This document shows, in pieces, positions 22,145 to 30,916 of a stretch of 34,277 nucleotides of DNA. A model generated the notes under the pieces. That model was not told the DNA's origin. It searched no databases and worked only from the letters and a program-made list of their open reading frames with translations. Numbering within the stretch: position 1 is the first letter of the stretch; every line of letters begins with the position of its first letter. A program made the position numbers and the translations under genes. Source of the stretch: Caballeronia sp. BR6202001590007 (GTDB taxonomy: Bacteria > Pseudomonadota > Gammaproteobacteria > Burkholderiales > Burkholderiaceae); the NCBI GenBank assembly GCA_029439495.1, contig JAQFVI010000419.1:4602-38878 (forward strand). The letters are read 5' to 3'.

Positions 22145-22169
22145 AGCGCAGCTTCGGCTGCGCTTTTTT
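22145..22169 (+). terminator. Rho-independent terminator after slyD
   Basis: Perfect 8-bp arms AGCGCAGC / GCTGCGCT with a TTCG tetraloop (22145-22164), followed by a run of six T to 22169. It meets the stop codon of the convergent metallophosphatase pseudogene. Confidence 0.92.
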
Positions 22170-23491
22170 ATTGCCTGCTGCTGTTGCTGCCGCTATTTCC
22201 GTTCTGAACTCCCGAAGCCGGCATCGGCAGCAAGGGCGGGGCAGTGACTGCTGCGACGCGGGCGGCGTCAGAATCGGCGGCAGCGCCGAGGCGGGCTGTC
22301 CCGTTGCAGGAGGAAGCGCCGGAGGCGGCGGCAGATACTCCGGAAGATCGTTGCGTGGCAACGCGGGCTGCGATGCCGGAAACGGCAGATACGAAGGCGC
22401 GGAAGCGGGCGCTTCCGGCTGCGAGGGCGCTTCGATCGCATCGCGCCTGCGTGCGTCGCGGGCTTCGCGCGCATCGCGTATATCGCGCACACGTAAGCGG
22501 AACGGCGGACGCCAGTGCGGATCGGTCTGCACTTCGAGCCATTGCGTTTGCGGGTGCTTCAGCGCCACCGCGCCGCGCGTGAGATTCGTTACCGTGAGTC
22601 CTTGTCGTTATGCAAGGGCTGATGAAAGCCGTTCGGCCCGGACGACTCGGTGCCGTGAATCACGATCACCGGACCGCGAAACGTCTCCGCCGACTTGACG
22701 AGACTGCGCTTGAGTTCGAGAAAGCCGTCGCGCGGCTGATTGGAGCGCGAGAACCTCAGCCACGGAAACCGCTCGCGCCGCTCGTAGCGCGAAATCCGGA
22801 TCGCCCTGAAGCATGACGACGAGCGCGCGCATCTCACTGCGTCGCGCGGTTTCGGCCGCGTGTTCGAGCCAGAAGCTCGTCGCGACCGCGCGATCCTCGA
22901 ACTCGCCGTTGCGTCCGCCGACGGTCAGATAGTGATTGTTCGGGCTCGGCGCGTTGAGGCCGATGAAGGCCACGCCCTGATCCTGCCAGCGCACGATTTC
23001 GCGAAAGGTCCGAAAGCGCACGACATCGCTCTCGCGCGACAGCGCGAGCGGCGCGGTGCCGAGCGAATTGGCATCGGGGAAGAAAAGCTGGCGGACGAAA
23101 TCGAGCCGCTCGACCGGATCGTAGGCGCCTGCGTGAGCGAGGCTGCAGTCAGCCCAGTCGCGCTGGCCGAGCAGCAGCACGAGCGGCGTGCGCGACGCAT
23201 CGAGCAGGTTGTGCCGCGACTGATAGACGCTGTCGCGGCACGCTTCGCTATAGCACCCTTCAGATTGCCGTCGTAGACGATGAACGAGATCGCGTTGTCG
23301 CGCGCGATCGCATCGAGCATCTGCCGCACGGGGGCTTCGTCGGCGGGACGCGACAGCGCGTTCGATATGACCGCGAAGCTGAGCGGCGGTGCGCTTTGCG
23401 CATGCGACTGCACGCACACGGCGAGCAGCAGCGCGAAGGCCGCCGCACCGGCGGCGGCCCGCGTGGCCTGCAGTGGATCAATGCGACGCAT
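22168..23491 (-). pseudogene. Exported metallophosphatase-like protein, several frameshifts
   Basis: The start at 23491 overlaps the mutS stop by 14 bp and gives an export signal (AAFALLLAVCVQSHAQS). The sequence then reads SFAVISNALSRPADEAPVR and YDGNLKG, resembling a Burkholderia conserved exported protein with metallophosphatase-like segments. The frame changes near 23250 (CRDSVYQSRHNLLDASRTPL), near 22815 (RFPWLRFSRSNQPRDGF) and near 22597 (LTVTNLTRGAVALKHPQT), and probably once more near 22225 before an NGNSGSNSSRQ end. At least three frame changes exclude a product. Its proximity suggests it was co-transcribed with mutS; function unknown. Confidence 0.78.
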
Positions 23492-26195
23492 CCGGCTCGG
23501 ATTTCGCCAGTTCATGCAGCTCGTAGAGCAGATCGAGCGCATCGCGCGGACGCAGATCGTTGGGATCGAGCGCGCGAAGTCTTGCGAGCGCGGGATGCAG
23601 CTCGGCCGGCGCCGTTTCGTGTTTGTCTTCGTTGTCCTGATAGGGAACGTAGGGCTGGCTCGCAAAGAGATCGTACTGCGCGGCCGGCTGGCTGATTGAC
23701 TGCTGTTCGAGATGCACCAGATGCTTGCGCGCGGCCTTGATCACCGGCGCGGACATGCCCGCGAGTTGCGCGACCTGCAGGCCGTAGCTCTGATTCGCGG
23801 GGCCTTCGTCGACCGCATGCAGGAACACGATGCCGTGATCGTGCTCGACCGCCGACAGATGCACGTTCGCCGCCTGCGAAAACTCCGCCGGCAGTTGCGT
23901 GAGTTCGAAGTAATGCGTAGCGAAGAGCGTGTAGCACGCGTTGTGCGTGAGCAGATGCCGCGCGATCGCCCACGCGAGCGCGAGGCCGTCGAAGGTCGAG
24001 GTGCCGCGCCCGATCTCGTCCATCAACACGAGGCTCGACGCGCTTGCATCGTTGAGGATCGCGGCAGCTTCAGTCATCTCGACCATGAAGGTCGATCGTC
24101 CGCCCGCCAGATCGTCCGCCGCGCCGATGCGCGTGAAGATGCGATCGAGCGCGCCGAAACGCGCGCGTTTGGCCGGCACGTAGCTGCCGACGTGCGCCAT
24201 CAGCGCGATCAGCGCGGTCTGCCGCATGAAGGTCGACTTGCCGCCCATGTTCGGGCCGGTGATCAGCAGCAGCTTGCGGCTCTCGCTCAGGCAGCAGTCG
24301 TTCGCGATGAATTGTTCGACCTGCGCCTCGACCACCGGATGCCGTCCCTGTTCGATGTCGATGCCCGTATCGGCCGCAAACTCCGGCGCGACCCAGTCGA
24401 GCGCCCGCGCGCGTTCGGCGAAGGCGCACAGCAGATCCAGTTCGGCGAACGCGAGCGCAACGCGCTGGCAATCGGCGATATAGGGCAGCAGGTTTTGCAG
24501 CAGCGCGTCGTAGAGTGCGCGCTCGTGGGCCAGCGCGCGTTCCTGCGCGGACAGCGCCTTGTCTTCGAAGGTCTTCAGTTCCGGCGTGATGTAGCGCTCG
24601 GCGTTCTTCAGCGTCTGACGGCGGCGGTAGTCATCGGGTACCTTGTCGGTCTGGCCGCGCGTGACTTCGATATAGAAGCCGTGCACCTTGTTGTATTCGA
24701 CGCGCAGATTCGCGATGCCCGTGCGCGTGCGTTCGCGCGTTTCCAGATCGATCAGGAACTGGTCGCAGTTCTCCGAAATATCGCGCAGTTCGTCGAGATC
24801 GGGATCGTAGCCGCGCGCGATCACGCCGCCGTCGCGGATCAGCGCGGCCGGTTCGGTCGCGACCGCGCTTATCAGCAGGTCGAGGCACGCATGCGGCGGC
24901 TTCAGCGCCGCACCGATGCGCACGAGCGCTTCCGGTTGCGCAGGAATGGCTTCGACACTCGCACGCAGATCGGGCAGGGCCGCGAAGGTATCGAGCAGGC
25001 TCGACAGATCGCGCGGACGCGCGGAGAGCAGCGCGAGCCGCCCGGTGATGCGCTCGATGTCGGAGATCTTGCGCAACGCGGTGCGCAATGCATCGAGCCC
25101 GCTGCCGGACGGCGCGTCGAGCAGTGCGCCGATGCCTTGCTGGCGCGCCTGCGCGATCGATGCGTCGCGCGGCGGATGATGCAGCCAGTGCCGCAGCAGG
25201 CGGCTGCCCATCGTCGTGCAGCAGGTGTCGAGCAGCGAGAAGAGCGTCGGCGATTCCGTGCCGCGCAGCGTTTCGGTGAGTTCGAGATTGCGCCGCGTCG
25301 CCGGATCGAGCCCGATGTACTCGGATTCGTATTCGACCTTCAGGCTGCGCACATGGCGCAATTGCTGGCCCTGAGTCGCCGCGGCATAGAGCAGCAGTGC
25401 GCCGGCCGCGCCGCATGCGCAGGTCAGCGTCGATGCGCCGAAACCGTCGAGGCTCGCGACATCGAGTTGCTCGCGCAGCCGTTGCGTGCCCGAGCCGACA
25501 TCGAAGTGCCACGCGGGCACGCGTGTGGTCGCGCCCAGGCTCGCGACGCCGAACGAGGCTTGCAGGTCGGTGACGGCATCGGCGACGAGCGTTTCGGCGG
25601 GGCGGATGCGCTCCAGAGCCGCGCCGACCTGCCCGGGCGCGACTTCCGCGAGCCGCAGCGCGCCGCTCGCGAGATTCAGCCATGCCAGCCCGACGCTCGT
25701 GACGAGGCCGCGGCGATTGTTCGTCGGGCACAGCGCCATCAGGTAGACGTCGCTCTTGTCGGAGAGCAGCGCGGCATCGGTCAGCGTGCCGGGCGTGACC
25801 ACGCGCACGACCTTGCGCTCGACCGGGCCTTTCGAGGTCGCCGGATCGCCGATCTGTTCGCAGATGGCGACCGATTCGCCGAGCTTCACGAGCTTGGCCA
25901 GATACTGTTCGCACGAATGATGCGGCACGCCCGCCATGCGGATGGGATTGCCGCCCGATGTGCCGCGCTGCGTTAGCGTGAGATCGAGCAGGCGCGCGGC
26001 CTTTTCGGCGTCGTCGAAAAAAAGCTCGTAGAAATCGCCCATCCGATAGAATACCAGCGTGCCGGGATGCTCGGATTTGATGCGCAGATATTGCTGCATC
26101 ATCGGCGTGTGGCTGGAAAAATCCGCGGGCAGGGCAGCTGTGGCGGCTTGCGCGGAATCGGAGGACGTATCGGGAATGGCCGTTTGATTGCTCAT
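23478..26195 (-). CDS. mutS: DNA mismatch repair protein MutS
   Basis: MutS recognises base mismatches and small loops and recruits MutL. With the start at 26195 (MSNQTAIPD) the protein has 905 residues, usual for the genus; an upstream start at 26237 would add 14 poorly conserved residues. The mismatch-reading FYELF motif lies near residue 53, the P-loop GPNMGGKST near 647, and the Walker B and following region ([22 protein letters not shown]) follow. The C-terminal beta-clamp and tetramer region is present. The long reading frame on the opposite strand is a GC-bias shadow. No lesion is visible, so the small indels around cannot be blamed on an obvious mutS defect. Confidence 0.96.
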   Translation of the reverse strand: MSNQTAIPDTSSDSAQAATAALPADFSSHTPMMQQYLRIKSEHPGTLVFYRMGDFYELFFDDAEKAARLLDLTLTQRGTSGGNPIRMAGVPHHSCEQYLAKLVKLGESVAICEQIGDPATSKGPVERKVVRVVTPGTLTDAALLSDKSDVYLMALCPTNNRRGLVTSVGLAWLNLASGALRLAEVAPGQVGAALERIRPAETLVADAVTDLQASFGVASLGATTRVPAWHFDVGSGTQRLREQLDVASLDGFGASTLTCACGAAGALLLYAAATQGQQLRHVRSLKVEYESEYIGLDPATRRNLELTETLRGTESPTLFSLLDTCCTTMGSRLLRHWLHHPPRDASIAQARQQGIGALLDAPSGSGLDALRTALRKISDIERITGRLALLSARPRDLSSLLDTFAALPDLRASVEAIPAQPEALVRIGAALKPPHACLDLLISAVATEPAALIRDGGVIARGYDPDLDELRDISENCDQFLIDLETRERTRTGIANLRVEYNKVHGFYIEVTRGQTDKVPDDYRRRQTLKNAERYITPELKTFEDKALSAQERALAHERALYDALLQNLLPYIADCQRVALAFAELDLLCAFAERARALDWVAPEFAADTGIDIEQGRHPVVEAQVEQFIANDCCLSESRKLLLITGPNMGGKSTFMRQTALIALMAHVGSYVPAKRARFGALDRIFTRIGAADDLAGGRSTFMVEMTEAAAILNDASASSLVLMDEIGRGTSTFDGLALAWAIARHLLTHNACYTLFATHYFELTQLPAEFSQAANVHLSAVEHDHGIVFLHAVDEGPANQSYGLQVAQLAGMSAPVIKAARKHLVHLEQQSISQPAAQYDLFASQPYVPYQDNEDKHETAPAELHPALARLRALDPNDLRPRDALDLLYELHELAKSEPDASH

Positions 26196-26334
26196 GATGC
26201 GTGCGTATGGAGCGGATGAACCCGTGCTTCGATGCACCCGCCGCGAATCGGCAGATAGGGTAAGAGTTTAACGCGTCGGGCGATACGCAAGGAGTCGGCC
26301 GAATGGCCGATCGCGTGCCCGGTGCGCAAACGCA

Positions 26335-26361
26335 AACGGGGCCCCGCGAGGTGGCCCCGTT
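26335..26361 (-). terminator. Possible terminator after the DUF883 gene
   Basis: Strong 9-bp arms AACGGGGCC / GGCCCCGTT with a 9-nt loop. Read on the minus strand it is followed by a T-poor stretch (TTGCGTTTGC), so termination strength is doubtful. A second hairpin, CGCAAGCC/GGCTTGCG, lies at 26369-26386. Confidence 0.4.
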
Positions 26362-26401
26362 GGATGCCGCAAGCCGCGGCTTGCGCGTGAGTCAGTCCGA
26401 C

Positions 26402-26419
26402 TTACGTGCGTTACGTGCG
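26402..26419. repeat. 9-bp tandem duplication across the DUF883 stop codon
   Basis: ttacgtgcg occurs at 26402-26410 and 26411-26419. On the minus strand this doubles the last two codons and the stop (Arg-Thr-stop twice), leaving the protein unchanged. No border microhomology. Confidence 0.85.
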
Positions 26420-26779
26420 GCTGGCCAGGAAGCCGACCAGCAGAGCCAGTCCAGCCACGGCGCCGAGCGTATGCCACGGCTTGTCGTGCACGAATTCGTC
26501 GGCGTAGCCGGCGGCATCGTTCAGACGGCCGGAGATCGCGCTGCCCGCGTCGTTCATCTGCGAACGCGCGAATTTGAGTTTCGACTGCAATTCCTTGCGC
26601 AGCTTGTCGGCGTCATAGTCCTTGCCGTCCTTGATCGAGCCTTCCAGATCGTCCAGAAGGCTGCGCAGTTGGTTGCTGGCCGAATCGACCGCATCGCTTG
26701 CACTGCGCACGGCGCGCTGGCCGATATTGGCTGCGCCATTGATTTTGACGTCGAGCGTCGAACGTGTGAACAATCCCAT
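26411..26779 (-). CDS. DUF883 / ElaB-YqjD family membrane-anchored protein
   Basis: The 122-residue protein has an amphipathic helical N-terminal region (NIGQRAVRSASDAVDSASNQ, LRSLLDDLEGSIKDGK), a lysine-rich stretch, and one C-terminal membrane helix (GAVAGLALLVGFLASRT) preceded by DKPWHTLG. This matches the ElaB/YqjD/YgaM group, inner-membrane-anchored proteins, some of which bind ribosomes in stationary phase. The ATG at 26779 follows a good AAGGAG ribosome site. It stands alone between mutS and lplT. Intact; its stop codon is doubled by a 9-bp duplication. Confidence 0.88.
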   Translation of the reverse strand: MGLFTRSTLDVKINGAANIGQRAVRSASDAVDSASNQLRSLLDDLEGSIKDGKDYDADKLRKELQSKLKFARSQMNDAGSAISGRLNDAAGYADEFVHDKPWHTLGAVAGLALLVGFLASRT

Positions 26780-26987
26780 TTCCTTGCTCCTTTATTGACG
26801 TGCCGAAATATGTGCGCCCCGGCCGTACGCGCGGCGCATGCACGCCGCGCGGCGACGCGGCCGCGAGCGCATCGCCTGAGTCTGCGTCTACTGCAACTGC
26901 CGGCTCGCGCGTCCGATGACGCTCCTCCCTGTCATGCGCCGTTTCGCCCGCGAGCCGATGAACCCGGAACCATGTTCGGAGCAAGGA

Positions 26988-28310
26988 TCATTCCTCGACC
27001 ATCGCGCCCAAATCGACCTCTCGTTCGTTTTGCGTGTGACGACGCATGGCGAGCGCCATCATCGCGCAGACGAACACGCTGAAGATCACGATGATCCATT
27101 CGACCGGCATCTTGACCGTCAGCAGCAGCGCATAGGCGCCGAGCATCGCCAGCACGGCGAGATTCTGGTTGAAGTTCTGCACGGCGATCGAATGGCCCGC
27201 CGACAGCAGCGTCGCGCCGCGATGCTGGAGGATCGCGTTCATCGGCACGATGAAGAAGCCCGACAGTCCGCCGAGCGCAATCATCAGCGGATACGCCATC
27301 AGGATGTACGCGGGCGAGAAATACGAACCGATGTGCACGCTCGCGCCCGGCGGAAACAGGTCCTTGTTGTAGAAGGCCATCGCGACCGACACCGCGCCGA
27401 TCAGCACGCCCACCGGCAGCACCTTGAGCGATTGCCGCAACGCGATCCACGCCGCTGCCGCGCCCAGTGCGATGCCGATGCCCGTCACGCCCTGCAGCAC
27501 TGCCGCCTTCGACAGCGACAGCCCGAGATTGGCGTCGGCCCACTTCAGCACGAGCAACTGCAGCGTGACCGCCGCGCCCCACAGCAGCGTCGTCACCCAC
27601 AGCGCGATCTGCGCGAGCTTGTCCTTCCACAGCACCTTGAAGCAGTGCGAGAAGTCGCCGACCAGCCGGGTCGGTTCCGTGAGACGGTTCGGATAGCGCG
27701 CGCCCGTATCGGGAATGAAGACGTTGATGACGGCCGCCGACGCGTAGATCAGCATCACCGTGAACATGGCCGCGTGTGCCGCGGTGCTCATGAAGGGCAG
27801 ATGCGCCTGTTCGACCCAGTGCGCGACGACCTGGCTCACGAGCGCGCCGCCGATCACCGTGCCGAGGATGGTCGAGCCGACCGTCGCGGATTCGAGCCAC
27901 GCGTTGGCCGCGATCAGCTTCTGCGGCGGCAGCAGTTCGGTGAGGATGCCGTAGTGAGGATGCCGTACTTGGCCGGCGAATAGCCCGCCCCGGCGAATAG
28001 CCCGCCGCGCCGAGACCAACGACGCCATCGCGATCATCGGATGGACGCCGGCGATCATCATCGCGCAGCCGGCCGCCTTCAGCGCGTTCGAGACGAACAT
28101 GACGTGACGCTTCTGCATTGTATCGGCGAAGGCGCCGACGAAGGGCGCGAGCACGACATAGGCGACCGTGAAGAAGATCTGCAGAAGCGGCGTGACCCAT
28201 GGCACGGAATGCACGACGGTAAGCATCGCGATGGCCGCGATCAGCAACGCGTTATCCGCCAGCGACGAAACGAACTGCGCGGCGATGATCGTGTAGAAGC
28301 CTTTCTTCAT
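26988..28310 (-). CDS. lplT: Lysophospholipid transporter LplT (MFS) with a scrambled loop
   Basis: LplT flips lysophospholipids across the inner membrane for re-acylation. The 440-residue MFS protein begins MKKGFYTIIAAQFVSSLADN and continues through twelve expected membrane segments. After IAMASLV the conserved stretch expected to read like GLGAAGYSPAKYGILTE is replaced by SARRAIRRGGLFAGQVRHPH before YGILTE. The DNA explains this: a 17-bp (27973-28006) and a 14-bp (27940-27967) tandem duplication plus an apparent 4-bp loss upstream add 27 bp net, keeping the frame but scrambling the loop, which includes a conserved glycine-rich turn. The rest looks normal; activity is doubtful. Confidence 0.85.
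   Translation of the reverse strand: MKKGFYTIIAAQFVSSLADNALLIAAIAMLTVVHSVPWVTPLLQIFFTVAYVVLAPFVGAFADTMQKRHVMFVSNALKAAGCAMMIAGVHPMIAMASLVSARRAIRRGGLFAGQVRHPHYGILTELLPPQKLIAANAWLESATVGSTILGTVIGGALVSQVVAHWVEQAHLPFMSTAAHAAMFTVMLIYASAAVINVFIPDTGARYPNRLTEPTRLVGDFSHCFKVLWKDKLAQIALWVTTLLWGAAVTLQLLVLKWADANLGLSLSKAAVLQGVTGIGIALGAAAAWIALRQSLKVLPVGVLIGAVSVAMAFYNKDLFPPGASVHIGSYFSPAYILMAYPLMIALGGLSGFFIVPMNAILQHRGATLLSAGHSIAVQNFNQNLAVLAMLGAYALLLTVKMPVEWIIVIFSVFVCAMMALAMRRHTQNEREVDLGAMVEE
27940..27967. repeat. 14-bp tandem duplication in lplT
   Basis: gtgaggatgccgta occurs at 27940-27953 and again at 27954-27967, with no border microhomology. Confidence 0.97.
27973..28006. repeat. 17-bp tandem duplication in lplT
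   Basis: ccggcgaatagcccgcc occurs at 27973-27989 and 27990-28006, only five bases from the 14-bp duplication. No border microhomology. Confidence 0.97.
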
Positions 28311-28317
28311 GAGGAAC

Positions 28318-28333
28318 GGGGCAGTGGGGCAGT
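28318..28333. repeat. 8-bp tandem duplication upstream of lplT
   Basis: ggggcagt is repeated directly and followed by GGGG, just upstream of the lplT start codon and possibly touching its ribosome binding region. Low sequence complexity makes chance possible. Confidence 0.5.
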
Positions 28334-28484
28334 GGGGAGCGGCGCGCGCCGGCCCGAGCGGGAAGCGGCGGCGAAAACTGCACTGTAGCGGAGCCTTGCA
28401 ATCGATGCAGGGCGCGTGAGACGGGGTGCGGCGGGCGGGAGATTGGAAAGGGACGCGGCGGCGCGCGTCCCTGCTTCGAAGCGC

Positions 28485-29288
28485 TTATTCGCCGGTCAGG
28501 CGCGTGCGCGAGTACATGTCGAGAATTTTGACCATCTGCGCGTACACCTTCGGATTCGCGGCGACGATCTCGTTGCGGAACAGGAAGTCCGACTCGCCGG
28601 TGTAATTGCCGACTAGGCCGCCCGCTTCGGTGATGATGAGGCTGCCCGCCGCGACGTCCCACGGATGGATGCCCTGCTCGAAGAAGCCGTCGAGGCGGCC
28701 CGCGGCGACGTTGGCCAGATCGAGGGCGGCGGCGCCCGGACGGCGCAGGCCCGCACACGACAGCGTCATTTCGCTGAAGAGGCGCATGTAGCCGTTCAGG
28801 CCCTGTCCGTCGCGGAACGGAAAGCCCGTGCCGATGAGCGCTTCGGACAGGCGATCGAGCTTGCCCACGCGGATGCGGCGTTCGTTCAGATACGCACCGC
28901 GCCCGCGCGAGGCGGTGAAGAGGTCGTTGCGGGTCGGGTCGTAGACGACGGCCTGCGTCACGACGGCCTTGTGCGCGAGCGCGATCGACACGCAGTAATA
29001 CTGGAAACCGTGGATGAAGTTGGTGGTGCCGTCGAGCGGATCGATGATCCACTGATATTCCGACTCGCAGTCCGTTTCGCCGGATTCCTCGGCGAGGATG
29101 GAGTGATCGGGATAGGCGGTGGTGAGCGTCTCGATGATGGCGGCTTCGGACGCCTTGTCGACTTCCGTGACGAAGTCGTTGTGCTGCTTCTTGCTGACCT
29201 GAAGGCGATCCAGATCGAGCGACGCGCGGTTGATGATCTGTCCGGCGCGGCGCGCGGCCTTGACAGGGATATTGAGCATCGGATGCAT
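28485..29288 (-). CDS. suhB: Inositol-1-monophosphatase family protein SuhB
   Basis: SuhB hydrolyses inositol phosphates and, in E. coli, also joins the rRNA antitermination complex. The 267-residue protein has the metal motifs [21 protein letters not shown] (about residues 81-95) and the C-terminal [15 protein letters not shown]. The start at 29288 ([13 protein letters not shown]) follows an AAGGA ribosome site; longer frames upstream are not conserved. The gene is divergent from trmJ, with 212 bp between, where a minus-strand TAAAAT near 29424-29429 may be its -10 box. Intact. Confidence 0.93.
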   Translation of the reverse strand: MHPMLNIPVKAARRAGQIINRASLDLDRLQVSKKQHNDFVTEVDKASEAAIIETLTTAYPDHSILAEESGETDCESEYQWIIDPLDGTTNFIHGFQYYCVSIALAHKAVVTQAVVYDPTRNDLFTASRGRGAYLNERRIRVGKLDRLSEALIGTGFPFRDGQGLNGYMRLFSEMTLSCAGLRRPGAAALDLANVAAGRLDGFFEQGIHPWDVAAGSLIITEAGGLVGNYTGESDFLFRNEIVAANPKVYAQMVKILDMYSRTRLTGE

Positions 29289-29500
29289 GAGCGAAATCCT
29301 TTGGTCGGTGACGCGCGGCGCGGGCCTCGCATGAACGACGAAAATGGCGACAACGACTGATGTCGACGAAAGACGAATTGAAGAAGAGCGGTGCGCGCCG
29401 CCGGACGACGCGCGAGGGGGCCATTTTACCCGAATCTCGCTAAAAACCGCGCTAACATAGCAGACTCGTCGCATTCAGCCTCATTCAGTTCATCTGTGCT

Positions 29501-30297
29501 TTGGATATCAACGAACTTTCGCATCCCGCCGGCGGCTTCACGTCGACGCGCTTCATCCTCGTCGAACCGAGTCATCCGGGCAATGTCGGCGCTGCCGCAC
29601 GCGCACTCAAGACGATGGGCTTCGCGCGGCTCTTGCTCGTGTCGCCGCGTGTCGCCGACGTCAAGAACGAACCCGAAGCCGTTGCGATGGCCTCGGGCGC
29701 CGACGACGTGCTCGCGTCCGCGCATGTGGTCGATACGCTCGCGGAGGCGCTCGTCGGCGTGCGCTCGTCGGCGTGCGCTGGTCGGTCGCGCTGACCGCGC
29801 GCATGCGCGAATACGGTCCGCCGCAGATGCTGCCACGCGCGCTCCCCGAACGGGCGCACGAATTCGTGCGTCACGGCGATATCGCGCTGGTGTTCGGCAA
29901 CGAGCACACCGGCCTGTCGAACGCCGACGTCGAGCGATGCAGCGCGCTCGCGCATATCCCGGCCAATCCCGCGTACAGTTCGCTCAATCTGGCGCAGGCT
30001 GTGCAGGTGCTCGCCTACGAACTGCGGCTCGCGTTCCAGGAGCCGGCCGCCGCGCTCAAGCTGGTCGACGCGGGCGGCCAGCATACATCGAGCGATGAAA
30101 TCGAAGGCATGTACGCGCATCTGGAACAGGCGCTCGTCGCGCTCGAGTTTCTCGATCCCGACAATCCGAAGAAGCTGATGTCGCGCGTGCGGCGGCTCTT
30201 CGCGCGTGCGGGACTGGAGCACGAAGAAGTGAACATCCTGCGCGGCATCGCCAAGCATATTCTGATGCGTGGCGGCGAGTACGACGGCAAGCGCTAA
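29501..30297 (+). pseudogene. trmJ: tRNA (Cm32/Um32) methyltransferase TrmJ, broken by a 14-bp duplication
   Basis: TrmJ is a SPOUT methyltransferase acting on the ribose at position 32 of tRNAs. The first part reads FILVEPSHPGNVGAAARALK and GFARLLLVSPR, up to TLAEALVGVR, then runs into a stop. The second part, RWSVALTARMREYGP onwards with the knot motif ALVFGNEHTGLSNAD, is in another frame to 30297. A perfect 14-bp tandem duplication (29749-29776) lies at the break; with one copy removed the frame runs without interruption and gives a 260-residue TrmJ. A TTG at 29501 is the likeliest start; no good ribosome site is seen. SAM-binding residues are in the out-of-frame part, so activity is lost. 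Confidence 0.93.
29749..29776. repeat. 14-bp tandem duplication in trmJ
   Basis: gctcgtcggcgtgc occurs at 29749-29762 and 29763-29776. Unlike most others here it has a 5-bp direct repeat (GCGCT) at its borders, so slippage could explain it. Confidence 0.97.
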
Positions 30298-30889
30298 CGA
30301 GAGAGCCGCGCGTGGCGCGCACAAGCGACCGCGCTGGCTTCGTGGATATCGCGCGCTTTGTCTTGCAGATGGCGCGCTTTCTGACCGGCATCGAGATTCA
30401 TCCGGGCGCGACGCTCGGCGGCACGGCGCTTACGCGCGGCGCGAAGCGGCATCCGACGCTCGGGCGCGGCGTGGTCGTCGACGCGGGCGCGAAGGTGCTG
30501 GGCGGTTTCACTGTCGGCGAAACACGCAAAGATCGGCTCGAACGCGGTCGTCGTCAAGCCGGTTCCGGCGGGCGGCACGGCGGTGGGCAATCCGGCGCGC
30601 ATCGTGATGCCGGCGGTCGCGAAGCAGGAAAGCGCGCGGGAAGATTTCTGCACCTACGGCATACGGCATCATGCCGAACGCCGACGATCCGGTGTCGCTC
30701 GCGATTCATGGCCTCATCGATCACGCGTCGACGCAGACGCAGCGCATCGACGAGATCGTCGCGGCGCTCGATCGGCTCGGCGAGCGCATGCAGGCCTTGC
30801 AGGGCGTCGACGGCGCCGCGCTGGTGGACCTCAGACGCCTGTGCTTGTCGATGGACGGCAAGACCGTCGAGCAGGCCGCGCGCCGGTAA
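30298..30889 (+). pseudogene. cysE: Serine O-acetyltransferase CysE, heavily damaged
   Basis: CysE makes O-acetylserine, the carbon skeleton for cysteine. Only the C-terminal hexapeptide-repeat half can be read: QMARFLTGIEIHPGATLG joins directly to GTALTRGAKRHPTL, so about 32 residues, including the active-site histidine region, are missing, apparently by deletion between two copies of ACGCTCGGC. A one-base gain near 30523 shifts the frame before KIGSNAVVVKPVP. A 7-bp duplication (30656-30669) shifts it again before MPNADDPVSLAIHGLIDHAS. The N-terminal domain is absent, since only about 45 bp separate it from trmJ. The gene is dead; a second serine acetyltransferase elsewhere cannot be excluded. 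Confidence 0.9.
30656..30669. repeat. 7-bp tandem duplication in cysE
   Basis: acggcat occurs twice in succession (30656-30662, 30663-30669). Removing one copy joins CTYGI to MPNADDP in frame. Confidence 0.85.
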
Positions 30890-30916
30890 GGCAAGCGCGC
30901 GGCTTGCCGCGACGGC

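Noticed and set aside
23712-25976. A 754-codon open frame on the plus strand opposite mutS
   Set aside because: It is the complement of MutS codons in a high-GC genome, has no recognisable domain and lies opposite a fully conserved gene.
26196-26237. Longer N-terminus for MutS from 26237
   Set aside because: The 14 added residues are not family-like and the ATG at 26195 is the better start.
9875-30669. The short duplications as footprints of excised transposons
   Set aside because: Target duplications have a fixed length for each element; here lengths run from 7 to 21 bp with no element remnants.
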